Positions 15,341-24,294 of a DNA stretch of 64,000 bases are shown here, piece by piece. Every line of letters begins with the position of its first letter. Positions within the stretch are counted from its first letter, which is position 1. Source of the DNA: Streptomyces sp. V1I1 (GTDB lineage: Bacteria; Actinomycetota; Actinomycetes; Streptomycetales; Streptomycetaceae); the NCBI RefSeq assembly GCF_030817355.1, contig NZ_JAUSZH010000001.1, positions 7,539,001-7,603,000 of the forward strand, read 5' to 3'. The notes under the pieces are model-generated. The model ran no database searches. It was not told the DNA's origin and saw only the letters and a list, made by a program, of their open reading frames with translations. The position numbers and the translations under genes are program-made.

Positions 15341-17305
15341 TCACGAGCCACTCCCCGCGACCGGATGGACCTCGAACCTGACTGGGGAAGGCTGCGCGAG
15401 ACCGAGCCGGCGGGCGTTCTCCTCCAGCGCCTGCCGGACGAACTCCTCCAGGACGGGGTCCAGTTCGACCGGCACCTTGCGGTTCGGGTCGAACCCCGTC
15501 CAGGTGAACGACTTCGCGCGCTCGACGAGCCCCGGCAGCTGTTGACGCGCCGCCCAGGCTTCGGCGCCGCGGCCAGCGCGCTGGGCGGTCAGCATGTCGA
15601 GCGCGACGAGCGCTGCCCGCCCCCAGGCTTCGGTGGCAGCCAGCCACGGCCCGGTCTCGGCGAGGAACACGGGGTCGGCAAGCCGGTCACGGAGCACTCC
15701 CGGCGCTTCGTGCATGTCGCTCAGGGCGCGGTGCAGCGGTCCTGCCCTGCCGGTGCTCCGGAACTCCGCGATCTGCGCGGCGAGTTCGGGCGCGGGCCGT
15801 GGGTCGATCCGGGAGGAACGCTGCACGCCGGCGAACGTGTGCAGCGCATCGGCGGTACGAGCATCCCCGCCCGCCAGCTCGTCGAGCCCCGCCGACCAGG
15901 ACCGTTCGGGGTCGTACACGGTGTCGTTCCAGGCGTAGTCGGCGACGCCGAACAGCGAGATCTTGGACGCCTGGGCCTGCGGCATCGGACTGGCGGTCAG
16001 CCCGAGCGCCGACTTGCCGAGCCCGGACTCGCGCCCCGTGAACGGACCGAGCAGCAGCCGGCCCTGCACATAGCCGTTGACCGGGTAGTTGTCCCGCAGC
16101 AGCACGGGATGGCCGAACGCCTCGCGGGCGGCGGCAACATCGGCACGAGTGATCCTCGGTGCGATGACGTCCGCGCCGGTCCACTGGACGACGACCCCGG
16201 GACGGAGCTCCTGGGCGAGGCTGCGGGTGTAGTCGGTCCGGGCGGTTCCCCAGTACTCGGTCGGCACCATCTGCAGCGGCTCGGCCTCCGGATGCGTGTC
16301 GATGAACGCCGCCTGCACGGCGTTGGTCAGCTGCGCCTGGGCGCGGGCGGCGGCCGCCGGTCCCGTGCCGAACTCCGCCCGGTCCTCGTCGCAGTTCCAC
16401 CGCTGGTAGTCGATGTCGTCGAAGGCGATGACGAAGCTGCGTACGCCCTGCTTCCACAGCGACTCGAACCTGGCTGTCAGCGCACCGGCCTCGGACGGCT
16501 TCGAGTAGCAGACCGACAGGCCGGGGGAGAGGACATAGCCGAACTGGACATGGTTCGCCCGGGCCCGCCGCGCCAGCTCACCGATCCGGCCGAGTTCGTC
16601 CGCCGGGCAGGGGCACCGCCACTCCGCCCGCAGATACGGGTCGTCCTTCGGTGTGTACACATAGGAGTTCAGCTTGTGCCTGCCGAACCAGTCGAGATCG
16701 GCGAGGCGCTGCTGATGCGACCACGGCGGCCCGTAGGAGCCCTCGACCACTCCTCGCCACCGCAGCGACGGCCAGTCGCGGATCACTACGCCGTGCAGCC
16801 GGGGGCCATGCAACCGGGGGCCATGCAGCCGGGAGCGGTGCAGCCGGGAGCCGTGCACCAGTTGACGCAGCGTCTGCGCGGCGTAGTACGTACCGGCGCC
16901 GTCCGCGCCACTCAGCACGATCCGGTCGCGGCCGTCCCGGCCCTCGCCGGCCGCGAGGACGTACCCTTCGGCGGCCATGGTCTCGGCGCCCTGGACGCCC
17001 ATCGCGCGTAACGCGCCCGCGGTCGCGGAGTTCTCCTTGTGCCCGCCGACATGGACGATGAGCCGGTCCTCGTGTACGGGAGTGTGTTCGTCGACCAGTC
17101 GGACGGTGCGCACCCCCGCCTCGCGCAGCGCACCCCGGACCAGGGCGAGCGCGTAGGCATCGGTCGACGTGCCTTTCACGAGCGTCACGGCCGAGGGGAT
17201 GCGCAGCTCTTCAGGGCGGCTCTTCACCGAGCGGGGCTTCGGAAACACCGGCGGGGAGCTGCGAGAGCGCCAACTGGGCCGGAGTGCCACGGATGTTGGT
17301 CCCAT
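15341..17305 (-). CDS. GH84 beta-N-acetylglucosaminidase
   Basis: A 654-residue enzyme of the GH84 (hyaluronidase-like/O-GlcNAcase) family. An N-terminal GH20-type small domain (about 35-175) precedes the barrel, which opens with VIRDWPSLRWRGVVEGSYGPPW. The two adjacent catalytic acids are D296-D297 in FVIAFDDIDYQRW. A beta-GlcNAc binding strip (VQWTGADVIAPRIT, LRDNYPVNGY) follows. The ATG at 17305 has GGAGG nine bases upstream. No convincing signal peptide is visible, unusual beside a secreted GH92. Leu99 is encoded by TTA (17009-17011), implying bldA-dependent translation. A short Leu-His-Gly repeat occupies residues 151-172. The gene lies 80 bp upstream of GH92 on the same strand but has its own operator. 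Confidence 0.92.
   Translation of the reverse strand: MGPTSVALRPSWRSRSSPPVFPKPRSVKSRPEELRIPSAVTLVKGTSTDAYALALVRGALREAGVRTVRLVDEHTPVHEDRLIVHVGGHKENSATAGALRAMGVQGAETMAAEGYVLAAGEGRDGRDRIVLSGADGAGTYYAAQTLRQLVHGSRLHRSRLHGPRLHGPRLHGVVIRDWPSLRWRGVVEGSYGPPWSHQQRLADLDWFGRHKLNSYVYTPKDDPYLRAEWRCPCPADELGRIGELARRARANHVQFGYVLSPGLSVCYSKPSEAGALTARFESLWKQGVRSFVIAFDDIDYQRWNCDEDRAEFGTGPAAAARAQAQLTNAVQAAFIDTHPEAEPLQMVPTEYWGTARTDYTRSLAQELRPGVVVQWTGADVIAPRITRADVAAAREAFGHPVLLRDNYPVNGYVQGRLLLGPFTGRESGLGKSALGLTASPMPQAQASKISLFGVADYAWNDTVYDPERSWSAGLDELAGGDARTADALHTFAGVQRSSRIDPRPAPELAAQIAEFRSTGRAGPLHRALSDMHEAPGVLRDRLADPVFLAETGPWLAATEAWGRAALVALDMLTAQRAGRGAEAWAARQQLPGLVERAKSFTWTGFDPNRKVPVELDPVLEEFVRQALEENARRLGLAQPSPVRFEVHPVAGSGS
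16792..16857 (-). repeat. In-frame 15-bp repeat inside the GH84 gene
   Basis: About four units of 15 bp encode SRLH-RSRLH-GPRLH-GPRLHG, within the linker between the N-terminal domain and the barrel (residues 152-171). It keeps the frame and probably only alters linker length. Confidence 0.75.
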
Positions 17306-17356
17306 CGCCGTCCACCTCCTCGCCAAACCTCGTTGAGACAGGACTGGACCACTGGC

Positions 17357-17370
17357 TGACATCGTTGTCA
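17357..17370. promoter_or_regulatory. LacI-type operator upstream of GH84 (TGACATCGTTGTCA)
   Basis: A 14-bp dyad, palindromic apart from one mismatched pair, 52 bp upstream of the GH84 start. Eleven of the twelve core bases are identical to the GH92 operator, so one repressor probably controls both glycosidases. Confidence 0.75.
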
Positions 17371-17805
17371 AGGGGCTGGGCGTGAACTCGCCGAGTGCGC
17401 AGGTCACGAGGGGTCGATCGCGATGGCGCCGCGGGCGAATTGCACACTACTGGGGGCCAGTCCCGTCGCGAGGGTGGCGGTGATGCAGACGGAGAAGCCC
17501 CGCCTGGGCGGCGGTCAATCTTCCATCATTCAACCATCCCTGGAATCCACGTCGATGTCCCGCGAAGAAAGGCATATGCCAAACACGTCTTGCCGACATG
17601 CGGCAGGGAAAAGCCTCACTGTCGGAAGTCGGTCCGCGCGCCTACATGAGTGGGAACCAGATATTCCGGACCACTGTTTTCGCTACCACTTGATGGTGAG
17701 TAGGGTGTGCTCGCTGCTGGTGGATCTATGGATGGGATCCGGCTGAATTCCGCCTGGCCGGAATGAGTGCATGGGTCGTGTCGACTGCGGGAACGGGAGG
17801 TGTTC
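17371..17805. other. Divergent spacer, no gene recognised
   Basis: This stretch is lower in GC than its surroundings, notably 17520-17700. Short open frames exist but lack ribosome-binding sites and coding bias. Only a weak 5-bp hairpin near 17590 was seen. It must contain the promoter for the downstream gene. Confidence 0.45.
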
Positions 17806-18762
17806 GTGGCTGCTGGCTCGTTCGAGGGGCAGTATGTGTGGCATCCGGCTGCCGATGACCGCCAGTTGGCCCGAGCCTGTATCGACGTGAAGGCGGGTCG
17901 GTACCTCAGCGCACACGAAGCACTCAAGGACGCCCGCAAGGATTTCGAGGTTCGAGCCCATCGGTCGCTGGTACTGGCCTCGGAAGCGGCGGACTCCGAT
18001 CTGGCCGAGCGCTGGCTGGCCGAGGAGCCGAGCCCCGAGGCGGCCCTGCTCTGGGCTCGGGTGGCGATGCTCCGGGCATTGCGGATGGCCGACGCTCATG
18101 ACCGGCGGGCAGGCACTCTCGTAGGCATCGCACAGGCGGCGTGCGAGCGGGCGGCGCAGCTGCTGCCCGGTGACCCCACTCCATGGGTGGCCCAATTGGC
18201 GCTGTCCCGGCTCAAGCGGCCCCGGGACCCCGCGCCGCAGGGGTTGTTGACCGCGCCGCCGGGCCCCTGGCAGCTGTTCGCCCACATCCTCCGGCTCGAC
18301 CCCTGGCACCGCGAGGCGCACCACCGGTTTCTGGCTTTCTTCTTCACCCGTCACGGCGGGACGGCGAGCGCGCGATGGGACGTCGCCTCGTTCCTGAGCC
18401 ACCGGGCGCCGGCCACCTCGCCGCTGCGGCTGCTGCCGCTGGTCGCCCTTGTCGAGGACTACGACTCCTCCGCTCTGCTTGCCGACCGCACCTGGGAGCA
18501 GTCCCAGTGGCTGACAACGGCCATTGGCAGCTACAACAACTGGTTTCCCGAGGTGGCCGGTTATCGCTTCACCCCCGTCCTCGACCTGTCGTATCTGGCG
18601 CACGCGCTGTACATGGCGAAGCGCGAATTCGAGGCGCGGGAAGTATTCACGGCAATGGGGCCGTATGCCTCCCGAATGCCCTGGAGTGCGTTCGGCGCCC
18701 CGGAGGAGCAGTTGACCAAAGCGAGACGGTCGTGCGGACTCCCGATCCCCAGCGCCGCCTGA
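17806..18762 (+). CDS. TPR-like protein of unknown function
   Basis: A 318-residue soluble protein that is almost entirely predicted helix. Phrases such as ARACIDVKAGRYLSAHEALKDAR, LASEAADSDLAERWLAEE and AACERAAQLLPGDPTPW have the spacing of degenerate tetratricopeptide repeats, and the C-terminal half reads like a conserved bacterial domain (HREAHHRFLAFFFTRHGG, YMAKREFEAREVFTAMGPYA). No catalytic motif, signal peptide or membrane segment is visible. The GTG at 17806 follows GGGAGG by five bases. The gene is 60 bp upstream of the amino-acid permease and probably forms one unit with it and the following GNAT gene. Confidence 0.75.
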   Translation: MAAGSFEGQYVWHPAADDRQLARACIDVKAGRYLSAHEALKDARKDFEVRAHRSLVLASEAADSDLAERWLAEEPSPEAALLWARVAMLRALRMADAHDRRAGTLVGIAQAACERAAQLLPGDPTPWVAQLALSRLKRPRDPAPQGLLTAPPGPWQLFAHILRLDPWHREAHHRFLAFFFTRHGGTASARWDVASFLSHRAPATSPLRLLPLVALVEDYDSSALLADRTWEQSQWLTTAIGSYNNWFPEVAGYRFTPVLDLSYLAHALYMAKREFEAREVFTAMGPYASRMPWSAFGAPEEQLTKARRSCGLPIPSAA

Positions 18763-18822
18763 TTCTCCATCGATGTCCCCTTTCACCCACCGTCCCCACG
18801 CCCCATCAGAAAGGTTGCGGTT

Positions 18823-20361
18823 GTGTCCGAGCGCACGTCTCTCACTCGCTCGAAAACAGGTCGCCATGCAGATCCTGTCACCCTCGACGATGACGCGACA
18901 CTGCATGCCATGGGATACCCGCGGAAACTCACCCGGCGGTTCCGCGCGTTCGATAATTTCGCCATCTCCTTCACTATCATCAACATCATTTCCGGAATCT
19001 TCTCGGCATTCGGCTTCGGAATGGGAGCCGGCGGACCGCTGATCCTCGTTTTCGGCTGGATAGGCGTATCGGTGATGGTGCTGTTCGTCGGCGCCGCGAT
19101 GGGCGAGATCGCCTCCGCCTACCCGACCAGCGGCGCGCTGTACTTCTCCGCGGGCAAGCTCGCCAAGCGGCATCGCGGCGCCTGGTCCTGGTACACGGGC
19201 TGGCTGAACTTCGTCGGCCAGGTGGGCGGAACGGCCGCCACCGGCTACGCCGCCGCCACCTTCATCCAGGCTTTCATCGCGATGCAGTGGCCAGGCTATG
19301 AGGTGACGGCGCAGCGCACCGTCCTCATCACGGCGGTGATCCTGCTGGTCCAGGCGCTGGCCAACACGTACACCGTGCAGTTGGTCGCCCTGGTGAACCG
19401 GATCTCCGTCTGGTGGCTGCTGATCGGCATGGTGGTGATCGTCGTCGCCCTGACCGTGGTGCCCGACCATCACCAGCCGGCGTCGTTCATGACCCACTTC
19501 GTGAACAACACCGGGTTCAGCAACGGCATTTACGCCGCAATGCTGGGCCTGCTCGTCACCAGCTGGACTTTCACCGGCTTCGACGGCAGCTTCCACATGT
19601 CCGAGGAAACTGTGAAGGCGACCGTCAACACGCCGAAGGGCATCATGCGGGCCATCGCGTACTCCGCGGGCGCCGGTCTGATCCTCATGCTCGCTCTGGT
19701 GTACGCGATCCGGGATTACGCCGCCACCGCGAGCTCGGCGGCGCCGCCGGTGCAGATTCTCATCGATGGACTTGGCATGGGCACCGCAAAGCTGCTCCTG
19801 CTGGTCGTGATCGGCGCCATGCTGTTCTGCGGCCTCGCCAACATGACGAGCAATACCCGCCAGATCTTCGCCTTCTCCCGCGACGGGGCGATGCCCGGCT
19901 CCCGTTGGTGGCATTCCGTGTCCCTGCGCACCCGTACGCCCGTCAAGGCGGTATGGCTCGCGGCGGCCTGCCCACTGGTGCTGATCATTCCGGCCTGGTG
20001 GTCTCACACCGCCTTCACCGCGATTGTGAGCGTCAATGTCGTCGGGCTCTACCTCGCCTACGGTGTGCCTATTTTCCTGCGTCTGCGGCTGAACGACTTC
20101 GAGCCCGGTCCATGGAACCTGGGGCGTTACGGCAAGCTGGTCGCGGGTGTCGCGGTGACCTGGATCTTGATCAGTAGTGTGCTGTTCATGCTGCCCCAGG
20201 TCTCTCCGATCACCTCCGCCACGTTCAACTACGCGCCGATCGCACTTGGAGTGGTACTGCTCATCGCCACGGTGTGGTGGTTCGCCACCGCCCGCCGCCG
20301 CTTCCAGGGGCCGGTCAGCTACGGCAGCCCCGACGAAGTCGCCGCCATGGATCTGATCTGA
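18823..20361 (+). CDS. APC-family amino acid permease
   Basis: A 512-residue transporter with about twelve hydrophobic segments. The N-terminal FDNFAISFTIINIISGIF with the following GFGMGAGGPL and the EIASAYPTSGALYF motif mark the amino-acid/choline/GABA branch of the APC superfamily. Later signatures include TFTGFDGSFHMSEET in the middle and MTSNTRQIFAFSRDGAMPG before the C-terminal membrane block. Substrates of close relatives include GABA, choline and polyamines; the true one is not determinable. The start is a GTG with AAGG upstream. It is followed after 73 bp by a GNAT acetyltransferase, which may modify the imported compound. Confidence 0.9.
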   Translation: MSERTSLTRSKTGRHADPVTLDDDATLHAMGYPRKLTRRFRAFDNFAISFTIINIISGIFSAFGFGMGAGGPLILVFGWIGVSVMVLFVGAAMGEIASAYPTSGALYFSAGKLAKRHRGAWSWYTGWLNFVGQVGGTAATGYAAATFIQAFIAMQWPGYEVTAQRTVLITAVILLVQALANTYTVQLVALVNRISVWWLLIGMVVIVVALTVVPDHHQPASFMTHFVNNTGFSNGIYAAMLGLLVTSWTFTGFDGSFHMSEETVKATVNTPKGIMRAIAYSAGAGLILMLALVYAIRDYAATASSAAPPVQILIDGLGMGTAKLLLLVVIGAMLFCGLANMTSNTRQIFAFSRDGAMPGSRWWHSVSLRTRTPVKAVWLAAACPLVLIIPAWWSHTAFTAIVSVNVVGLYLAYGVPIFLRLRLNDFEPGPWNLGRYGKLVAGVAVTWILISSVLFMLPQVSPITSATFNYAPIALGVVLLIATVWWFATARRRFQGPVSYGSPDEVAAMDLI

Positions 20362-20434
20362 CCGGCGCGGCAACCACCATCAGGCCGCTTGGCGCGGCCA
20401 CTCCCGCCACCATCTGAAGGGACGGACAGAAGGT

Positions 20435-21352
20435 ATGAACCCCCTCGGCGAAGCCCCCCAGTCACACTCCACCAGCGAGCGCGCGGCCGGGAGTCCTCCC
20501 GGCGGCGCCGGCGGACTCACCGTCACCGGCGCCTCGTTGGAGCAATGGCACCAAGTGGCTGAGTGGGCCGCCGAGGAGGGATGGAATCCAGGCCGCGGCG
20601 ATGTGGCCTGCTTCCACCCCACAGACCCCGCGGGCTTCTTCATCGGCCGCCTGGGCGCCCGGCCGATCTCGGCCGTCTCGATCGTCACGTACTCCGAGCA
20701 GTACGCGTTCCTCGGCTACTACCTGGTCCATCCCGACCACCGCGGGCAGGGCTTCGGCCTGGCGACCTGGCGCGCGGCCTTCCCGCACGGCGGAACCCGC
20801 ACCATCGGCCTGGACGCCGTGCCCGCGCAGCAAGCCACCTACGGACGCGCCGGGTTCAAGTCGGCCAACGACACGATTCGTTACGGCGGGCGCCCGGAGC
20901 GGTCCGGCACTCCGGCGGCGGGGGTCGTGCCCGTGGCCCCGGAGCACATCGACGCAACCGCGGCGTACGACCGGGAGTGCTTCCCCGCCGAGCGGCCGGC
21001 CTTCGTCAGCCGCTGGCTGACCGCTGCCGGCCACATCGCGTACGCCCGCCTGCGGGAGGGAAGCGTCACCGGCTACGGCGTGATCCGCCCGGCACTCGAC
21101 GGCCACCGCATCGGGCCCCTGTTCGCCGACACCCCCGAGGACGCCGAAGCCCTCTTCGACGCCCTCACCGCCCACGTCGGTCCGGAGGACGAGGTCTTCA
21201 TCGACATCCCCGAACCTCAGCACGCCGCAGGGGCCTTGGCCACGGCCCGTGGTCTCGAAGCGCGCTCGCACACCGTGCGCATGTATGCCGGCCCGTTCCC
21301 CGAGGTCCGGGCCAAGCGCACCTACGGCGTCACCACACTCGAACTCGGCTGA
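20435..21352 (+). CDS. GNAT acetyltransferase with two GNAT-like domains
   Basis: A 305-residue protein. The N-terminal domain (about 25-145) holds the acetyl-CoA pyrophosphate-binding loop YYLVHPDHRGQGFGLATW, a clear motif A. The C-terminal part (about 160-300) is a second, degenerate GNAT-like fold (GYGVIRPALDGHRIGPLFADT, EVFIDIPEP) of the type found in YitH/Acetyltransf_18 proteins. The acceptor substrate is unknown. AGAAGGT lies just before the ATG. Placement behind the amino-acid permease suggests a small amine or amino acid as acceptor, which is inference. Confidence 0.88.
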   Translation: MNPLGEAPQSHSTSERAAGSPPGGAGGLTVTGASLEQWHQVAEWAAEEGWNPGRGDVACFHPTDPAGFFIGRLGARPISAVSIVTYSEQYAFLGYYLVHPDHRGQGFGLATWRAAFPHGGTRTIGLDAVPAQQATYGRAGFKSANDTIRYGGRPERSGTPAAGVVPVAPEHIDATAAYDRECFPAERPAFVSRWLTAAGHIAYARLREGSVTGYGVIRPALDGHRIGPLFADTPEDAEALFDALTAHVGPEDEVFIDIPEPQHAAGALATARGLEARSHTVRMYAGPFPEVRAKRTYGVTTLELG

Positions 21353-21398
21353 GACACCCCGCCGCGGCCCGTCTCCAGTACTCCGGTGAGGCGGGAGG

Positions 21399-22811
21399 CT
21401 ACGAGGACGAGTCCGGAGAGGCGTCGGGGGCCTCGGGCAGGCTCGGCTCGCTGGAGGCGATGGACTCCGAGGCGGGTGAATCGGCCGGTGGCGGCGCCGG
21501 CGCCGAGTCCGACGGCGTCGGTGGCTCGGGTGAGGCCGACTTCGAGGACGGGGTCCCGGAGGTCGGCGGCTCGGACGACGGGGATTTCGAGGACGGGGAC
21601 TTCGAGGACGGGTGCTTCGAGGACGGGGATTTCGACGACGGGTGCTTCGACGACGGGGATTTCGAGGACGGGTGCTTCGAGGACGGGTGCTTCGAGGACG
21701 GGGACTTCGAGGACGGGTGCTTCGACGACGGGGATTTCGACGACGGGTGCTTCGACGACGGGGATTTCGACGACGGGTGCTTCGACGACGGGTGCTTCGA
21801 CGACGGCGACTTGGACGGAGAGGAGGTGTGCGGGGAGTGGGAGTGTGACGGCCTGGGGCGGGGCGGCGGCGGGACCTTCTTGTCGTAGCGGCCGTGATGG
21901 TCACCATGCTCCCGCGCAAACCAGTCCTCGTGGTCCGGGTCGTAGACGACGAAGACGTTGATCACCTTGACGGAGCGATGCACCTGTACAACCTTCGTCG
22001 GCTGGAATCCGGACCACGTGGGGCCCTTCAGCCGGACGTTGCCCTCCACCTTGACCGGCGGTTGCAGCGGATTGCCGCATGCGCAGCGCACTCGCGGGAC
22101 GCCGTGGTCGTCGACGAGGACGGCGGTACCGGCCTGCAGCACCGACTGATACTTGGTGGGGGCGCCGTTCTTGTAGCTGTGGTTGGTGACCCGGGTGTCA
22201 TAGCTCAGCCGTAGGGGAGTCAGCGACCGCAGATACCCGGGCACCTGGGAGGGGCTACGGCCCACGACAGAGGCGAACGCGCTGTTCTTGGCCGGGTCCT
22301 CGGAGAGATATCTGATCTGTTTCTCGACGTCGCAGCTGGCTGTCTGCTGCGTCCCGCCGTACACGCCGGCATCCGAACCGTTCAGGTTCGTCGCCGGCGG
22401 GGCGGGCGGTTCCTTGGAGGGGGCCTCCTCGGCCGTCGACGGGGGCGTGAACGGATCCTCGCCCGACGAGTTGACGGGGTCCCTGACGATCTCCGCGGCC
22501 GCGGCCTCGCCGCCGCGGAACCCGGGGCGGGTGACGACGATGGTCAGAACCACGGCGGCGACAATCGCGACGGCGATCGTCGCGATTCTGGGGACGGACC
22601 GCCACCAGGGGTGGTCGGGGCCTTCGCCGGAGCCCTTCGCCGGTCCGCCCCCGCCGGGCCCGCCCGGGCCGCCCGGTCCTCCGCCGCTCGGCGGCCCCGG
22701 CGGGGTGCCGGGCGGCGGCGTGCCCTGCGTAGGACGATCCTGCGACGGGCCCGAGAGCGGGCCTGACGGAGGTCCTGTGGGGCGTTCGGACGGCGGCGGT
22801 TGGGCACTCAC
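21399..22811 (-). CDS. DUF6777 membrane-anchored protein with a long PSSK repeat tail
   Basis: About 470 residues in four parts: a Pro/Gly-rich cytoplasmic N-terminus (1-75), one membrane helix (about 80-105, IATIAVAIVAAVVLTIVV), an extracellular DUF6777 domain with conserved Cys pairs (QTASCDVEKQI, VRCACGNPLQPP, LKGPTWSGFQP), and a tail of about 150 residues dominated by Pro, Ser and Lys. The GTG at 22811 has GGAAGAAGAG upstream. The family is known from actinomycetes without an assigned function. The tail is likely extended and may span or bind the cell wall through its positive charge. It is divergent from the next gene. Confidence 0.85.
   Translation of the reverse strand: MSAQPPPSERPTGPPSGPLSGPSQDRPTQGTPPPGTPPGPPSGGGPGGPGGPGGGGPAKGSGEGPDHPWWRSVPRIATIAVAIVAAVVLTIVVTRPGFRGGEAAAAEIVRDPVNSSGEDPFTPPSTAEEAPSKEPPAPPATNLNGSDAGVYGGTQQTASCDVEKQIRYLSEDPAKNSAFASVVGRSPSQVPGYLRSLTPLRLSYDTRVTNHSYKNGAPTKYQSVLQAGTAVLVDDHGVPRVRCACGNPLQPPVKVEGNVRLKGPTWSGFQPTKVVQVHRSVKVINVFVVYDPDHEDWFAREHGDHHGRYDKKVPPPPRPRPSHSHSPHTSSPSKSPSSKHPSSKHPSSKSPSSKHPSSKSPSSKHPSSKSPSSKHPSSKHPSSKSPSSKHPSSKSPSSKHPSSKSPSSKSPSSEPPTSGTPSSKSASPEPPTPSDSAPAPPPADSPASESIASSEPSLPEAPDASPDSSS
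21572..21812 (-). repeat. Tandem 15-bp repeat array encoding PSSK-type pentapeptides
   Basis: About sixteen 15-bp units encode alternating SPSSK and HPSSK pentads inside the DUF6777 tail. The bases vary little between units, so the array probably expands and contracts in frame. The opposite strand reads as a long Asp/Glu/Gly/Phe/Cys frame, which is only a mirror of the repeat. Confidence 0.9.
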
Positions 22812-23014
22812 GGGCTCTTCTTCCCAGCGTAGGAACGATTTCAGCGCAGGAAACTCGGGCACAGGAATGTCAGTGAATGCGGATGAAAGCGAAAAAGATC
22901 CGCAGTCCACGCATACTGAACCTATTGTGTGCCCCGTACCCGTACGGCCCGCAAGCCGACGCGGTCGGCTCTCCCAGCGGGCGGAGCGCCGGACCCCTGC
23001 TTAGCGTGGCAAGA

Positions 23015-24286
23015 GTGGGCCAGCAGCAGACCAGCGACCAGGGACGCGCGACGCGCGTCTCCCACGGCTGGGGCGAGGCCCTCGTCGCGGTGCTCGCCGG
23101 GCTGGTCGCCATGGTCGTCACGGCCGCCCTCGGCCTGTGGGCGGCGGGCGCGGCCGATCTGCCCGGGGGCGCGTTCCCGCGCGTCGTCGCGGCCGTCGTC
23201 GTCATGGCGGTCGGCGGCTCCGTGGAACTCTCCGGAGACGCCGGACTGATCACCGGCACCAACGCGGACCTCAACGTGCTGCCGCTCTCCGTCACCCTCG
23301 CCGGAGCCCTGGTCATCGCCCCCGGCTTTCTCCGTCCACTACGGCACCGAGCCGTCGCCGGAGGCCGCGAACTCGCCGGCTGGGCCGCCCGGTTGGCCGT
23401 GCTGTGGGTGCTGGCTCTCATCGGCCTCTCGGTCCTGGCCCGCCACAGCTTCGACATCCCGCTCGGGCAGGGGACGATCGCCGACATCGGGGACCTGCTG
23501 GACGCCTCCCCCAAGATCGGGTTCCGCGCCGACATCCCGATCACCCTCGTCTTCGGCCTGTTGTGGCTGGTGGGCCTGCTGTTCCTCGCGCTGCTCGTAT
23601 CGCGCAAGGCTCCGCTCCCCGCGCGCCTCGTTCGCTTCCAGGAGTCGGTGCGCCCGGCCGCGTTCGCCATGGTCGTGCTGCTTCTCGCCTACGTCGTCGT
23701 GGGAGTGGTCATCGCACTCGTCGTCGCGGCGACCCGCGGCAATGCCGCGGAGACCTTCGCCGTGATCCTGCTCGGGATGCCGAACCTCGCCTGGCTCGGG
23801 CTGACGCTCGGTCTGGGCGCCTCCTGGGAGGGAAGGGTGGACGGTCCGTTTGGGCTGCCCATGCCGCAGGTCCTGGACTCGGTGCTGCGCGCTCCCGAGG
23901 ACTCCACCCTCAACGTCAGCTCGCTGTCCGACCACGACGGCCGGGCCTGGTGGCTGCTCGTCGTCATCGCGGCGGTGCTGCTGCTGGGCGCCGCGTTTGT
24001 CATGGCGGTCCGCTCACCTGCCAGGATGCGGCCCTGGCAGCACGCCGTACACATGGCGGTGGCGCTCACGCTCACGGTCCTGGCCATCTGCCTCGTCGCC
24101 CGCATCTCGGCGCATCTCGGCCTGTCCCTGCTGGGCATCGGCGACCTCGGCGGCGACCTGGCGGGAGAGGTGACGCTGCGGCCGCACCTGTGGCCGGCGC
24201 TCGGCCTGGCGGTGGTGTGGGGGCTGGTCACCGGCTTCCTCGGCAGTCTGCTCGCGTCCCGCGTACGTCGCCGGGGCGAGGTCTGA
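23015..24286 (+). CDS. Streptophobe family multispanning membrane protein
   Basis: About 423 residues with roughly ten hydrophobic helices and short loops. The N-terminus WGEALVAVLAGLVAMVV, the LITGTNADLNVLPLSVTLAGAL segment, LGMPNLAWLGLTLGLGASW and the C-terminal GLVTGFLGSLLASRVRRR match the streptophobe family, named for its restriction to Streptomyces relatives. No transport or enzyme motif is evident. The GTG at 23015 follows a TAGCGT-like -10 closely and may be leaderless; an ATG near 22877 would add 46 residues without membrane character. It sits next to the kinase cassette, pointing towards it, and its role is unknown. Confidence 0.8.
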   Translation: MGQQQTSDQGRATRVSHGWGEALVAVLAGLVAMVVTAALGLWAAGAADLPGGAFPRVVAAVVVMAVGGSVELSGDAGLITGTNADLNVLPLSVTLAGALVIAPGFLRPLRHRAVAGGRELAGWAARLAVLWVLALIGLSVLARHSFDIPLGQGTIADIGDLLDASPKIGFRADIPITLVFGLLWLVGLLFLALLVSRKAPLPARLVRFQESVRPAAFAMVVLLLAYVVVGVVIALVVAATRGNAAETFAVILLGMPNLAWLGLTLGLGASWEGRVDGPFGLPMPQVLDSVLRAPEDSTLNVSSLSDHDGRAWWLLVVIAAVLLLGAAFVMAVRSPARMRPWQHAVHMAVALTLTVLAICLVARISAHLGLSLLGIGDLGGDLAGEVTLRPHLWPALGLAVVWGLVTGFLGSLLASRVRRRGEV

Positions 24287-24294
24287 ACCGCGGA

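Noticed and set aside
17683..20373. 896-codon minus-strand frame over the TPR and permease genes
   Set aside because: Both plus-strand genes have starts, ribosome-binding sites and family motifs; the minus frame spans two genes with no recognisable domain.
21386..21961. Repetitive Thr/Gly/Ala and Asp/Phe/Cys frames on the plus strand
   Set aside because: They are the reverse reading of the PSSK repeat of the DUF6777 gene.
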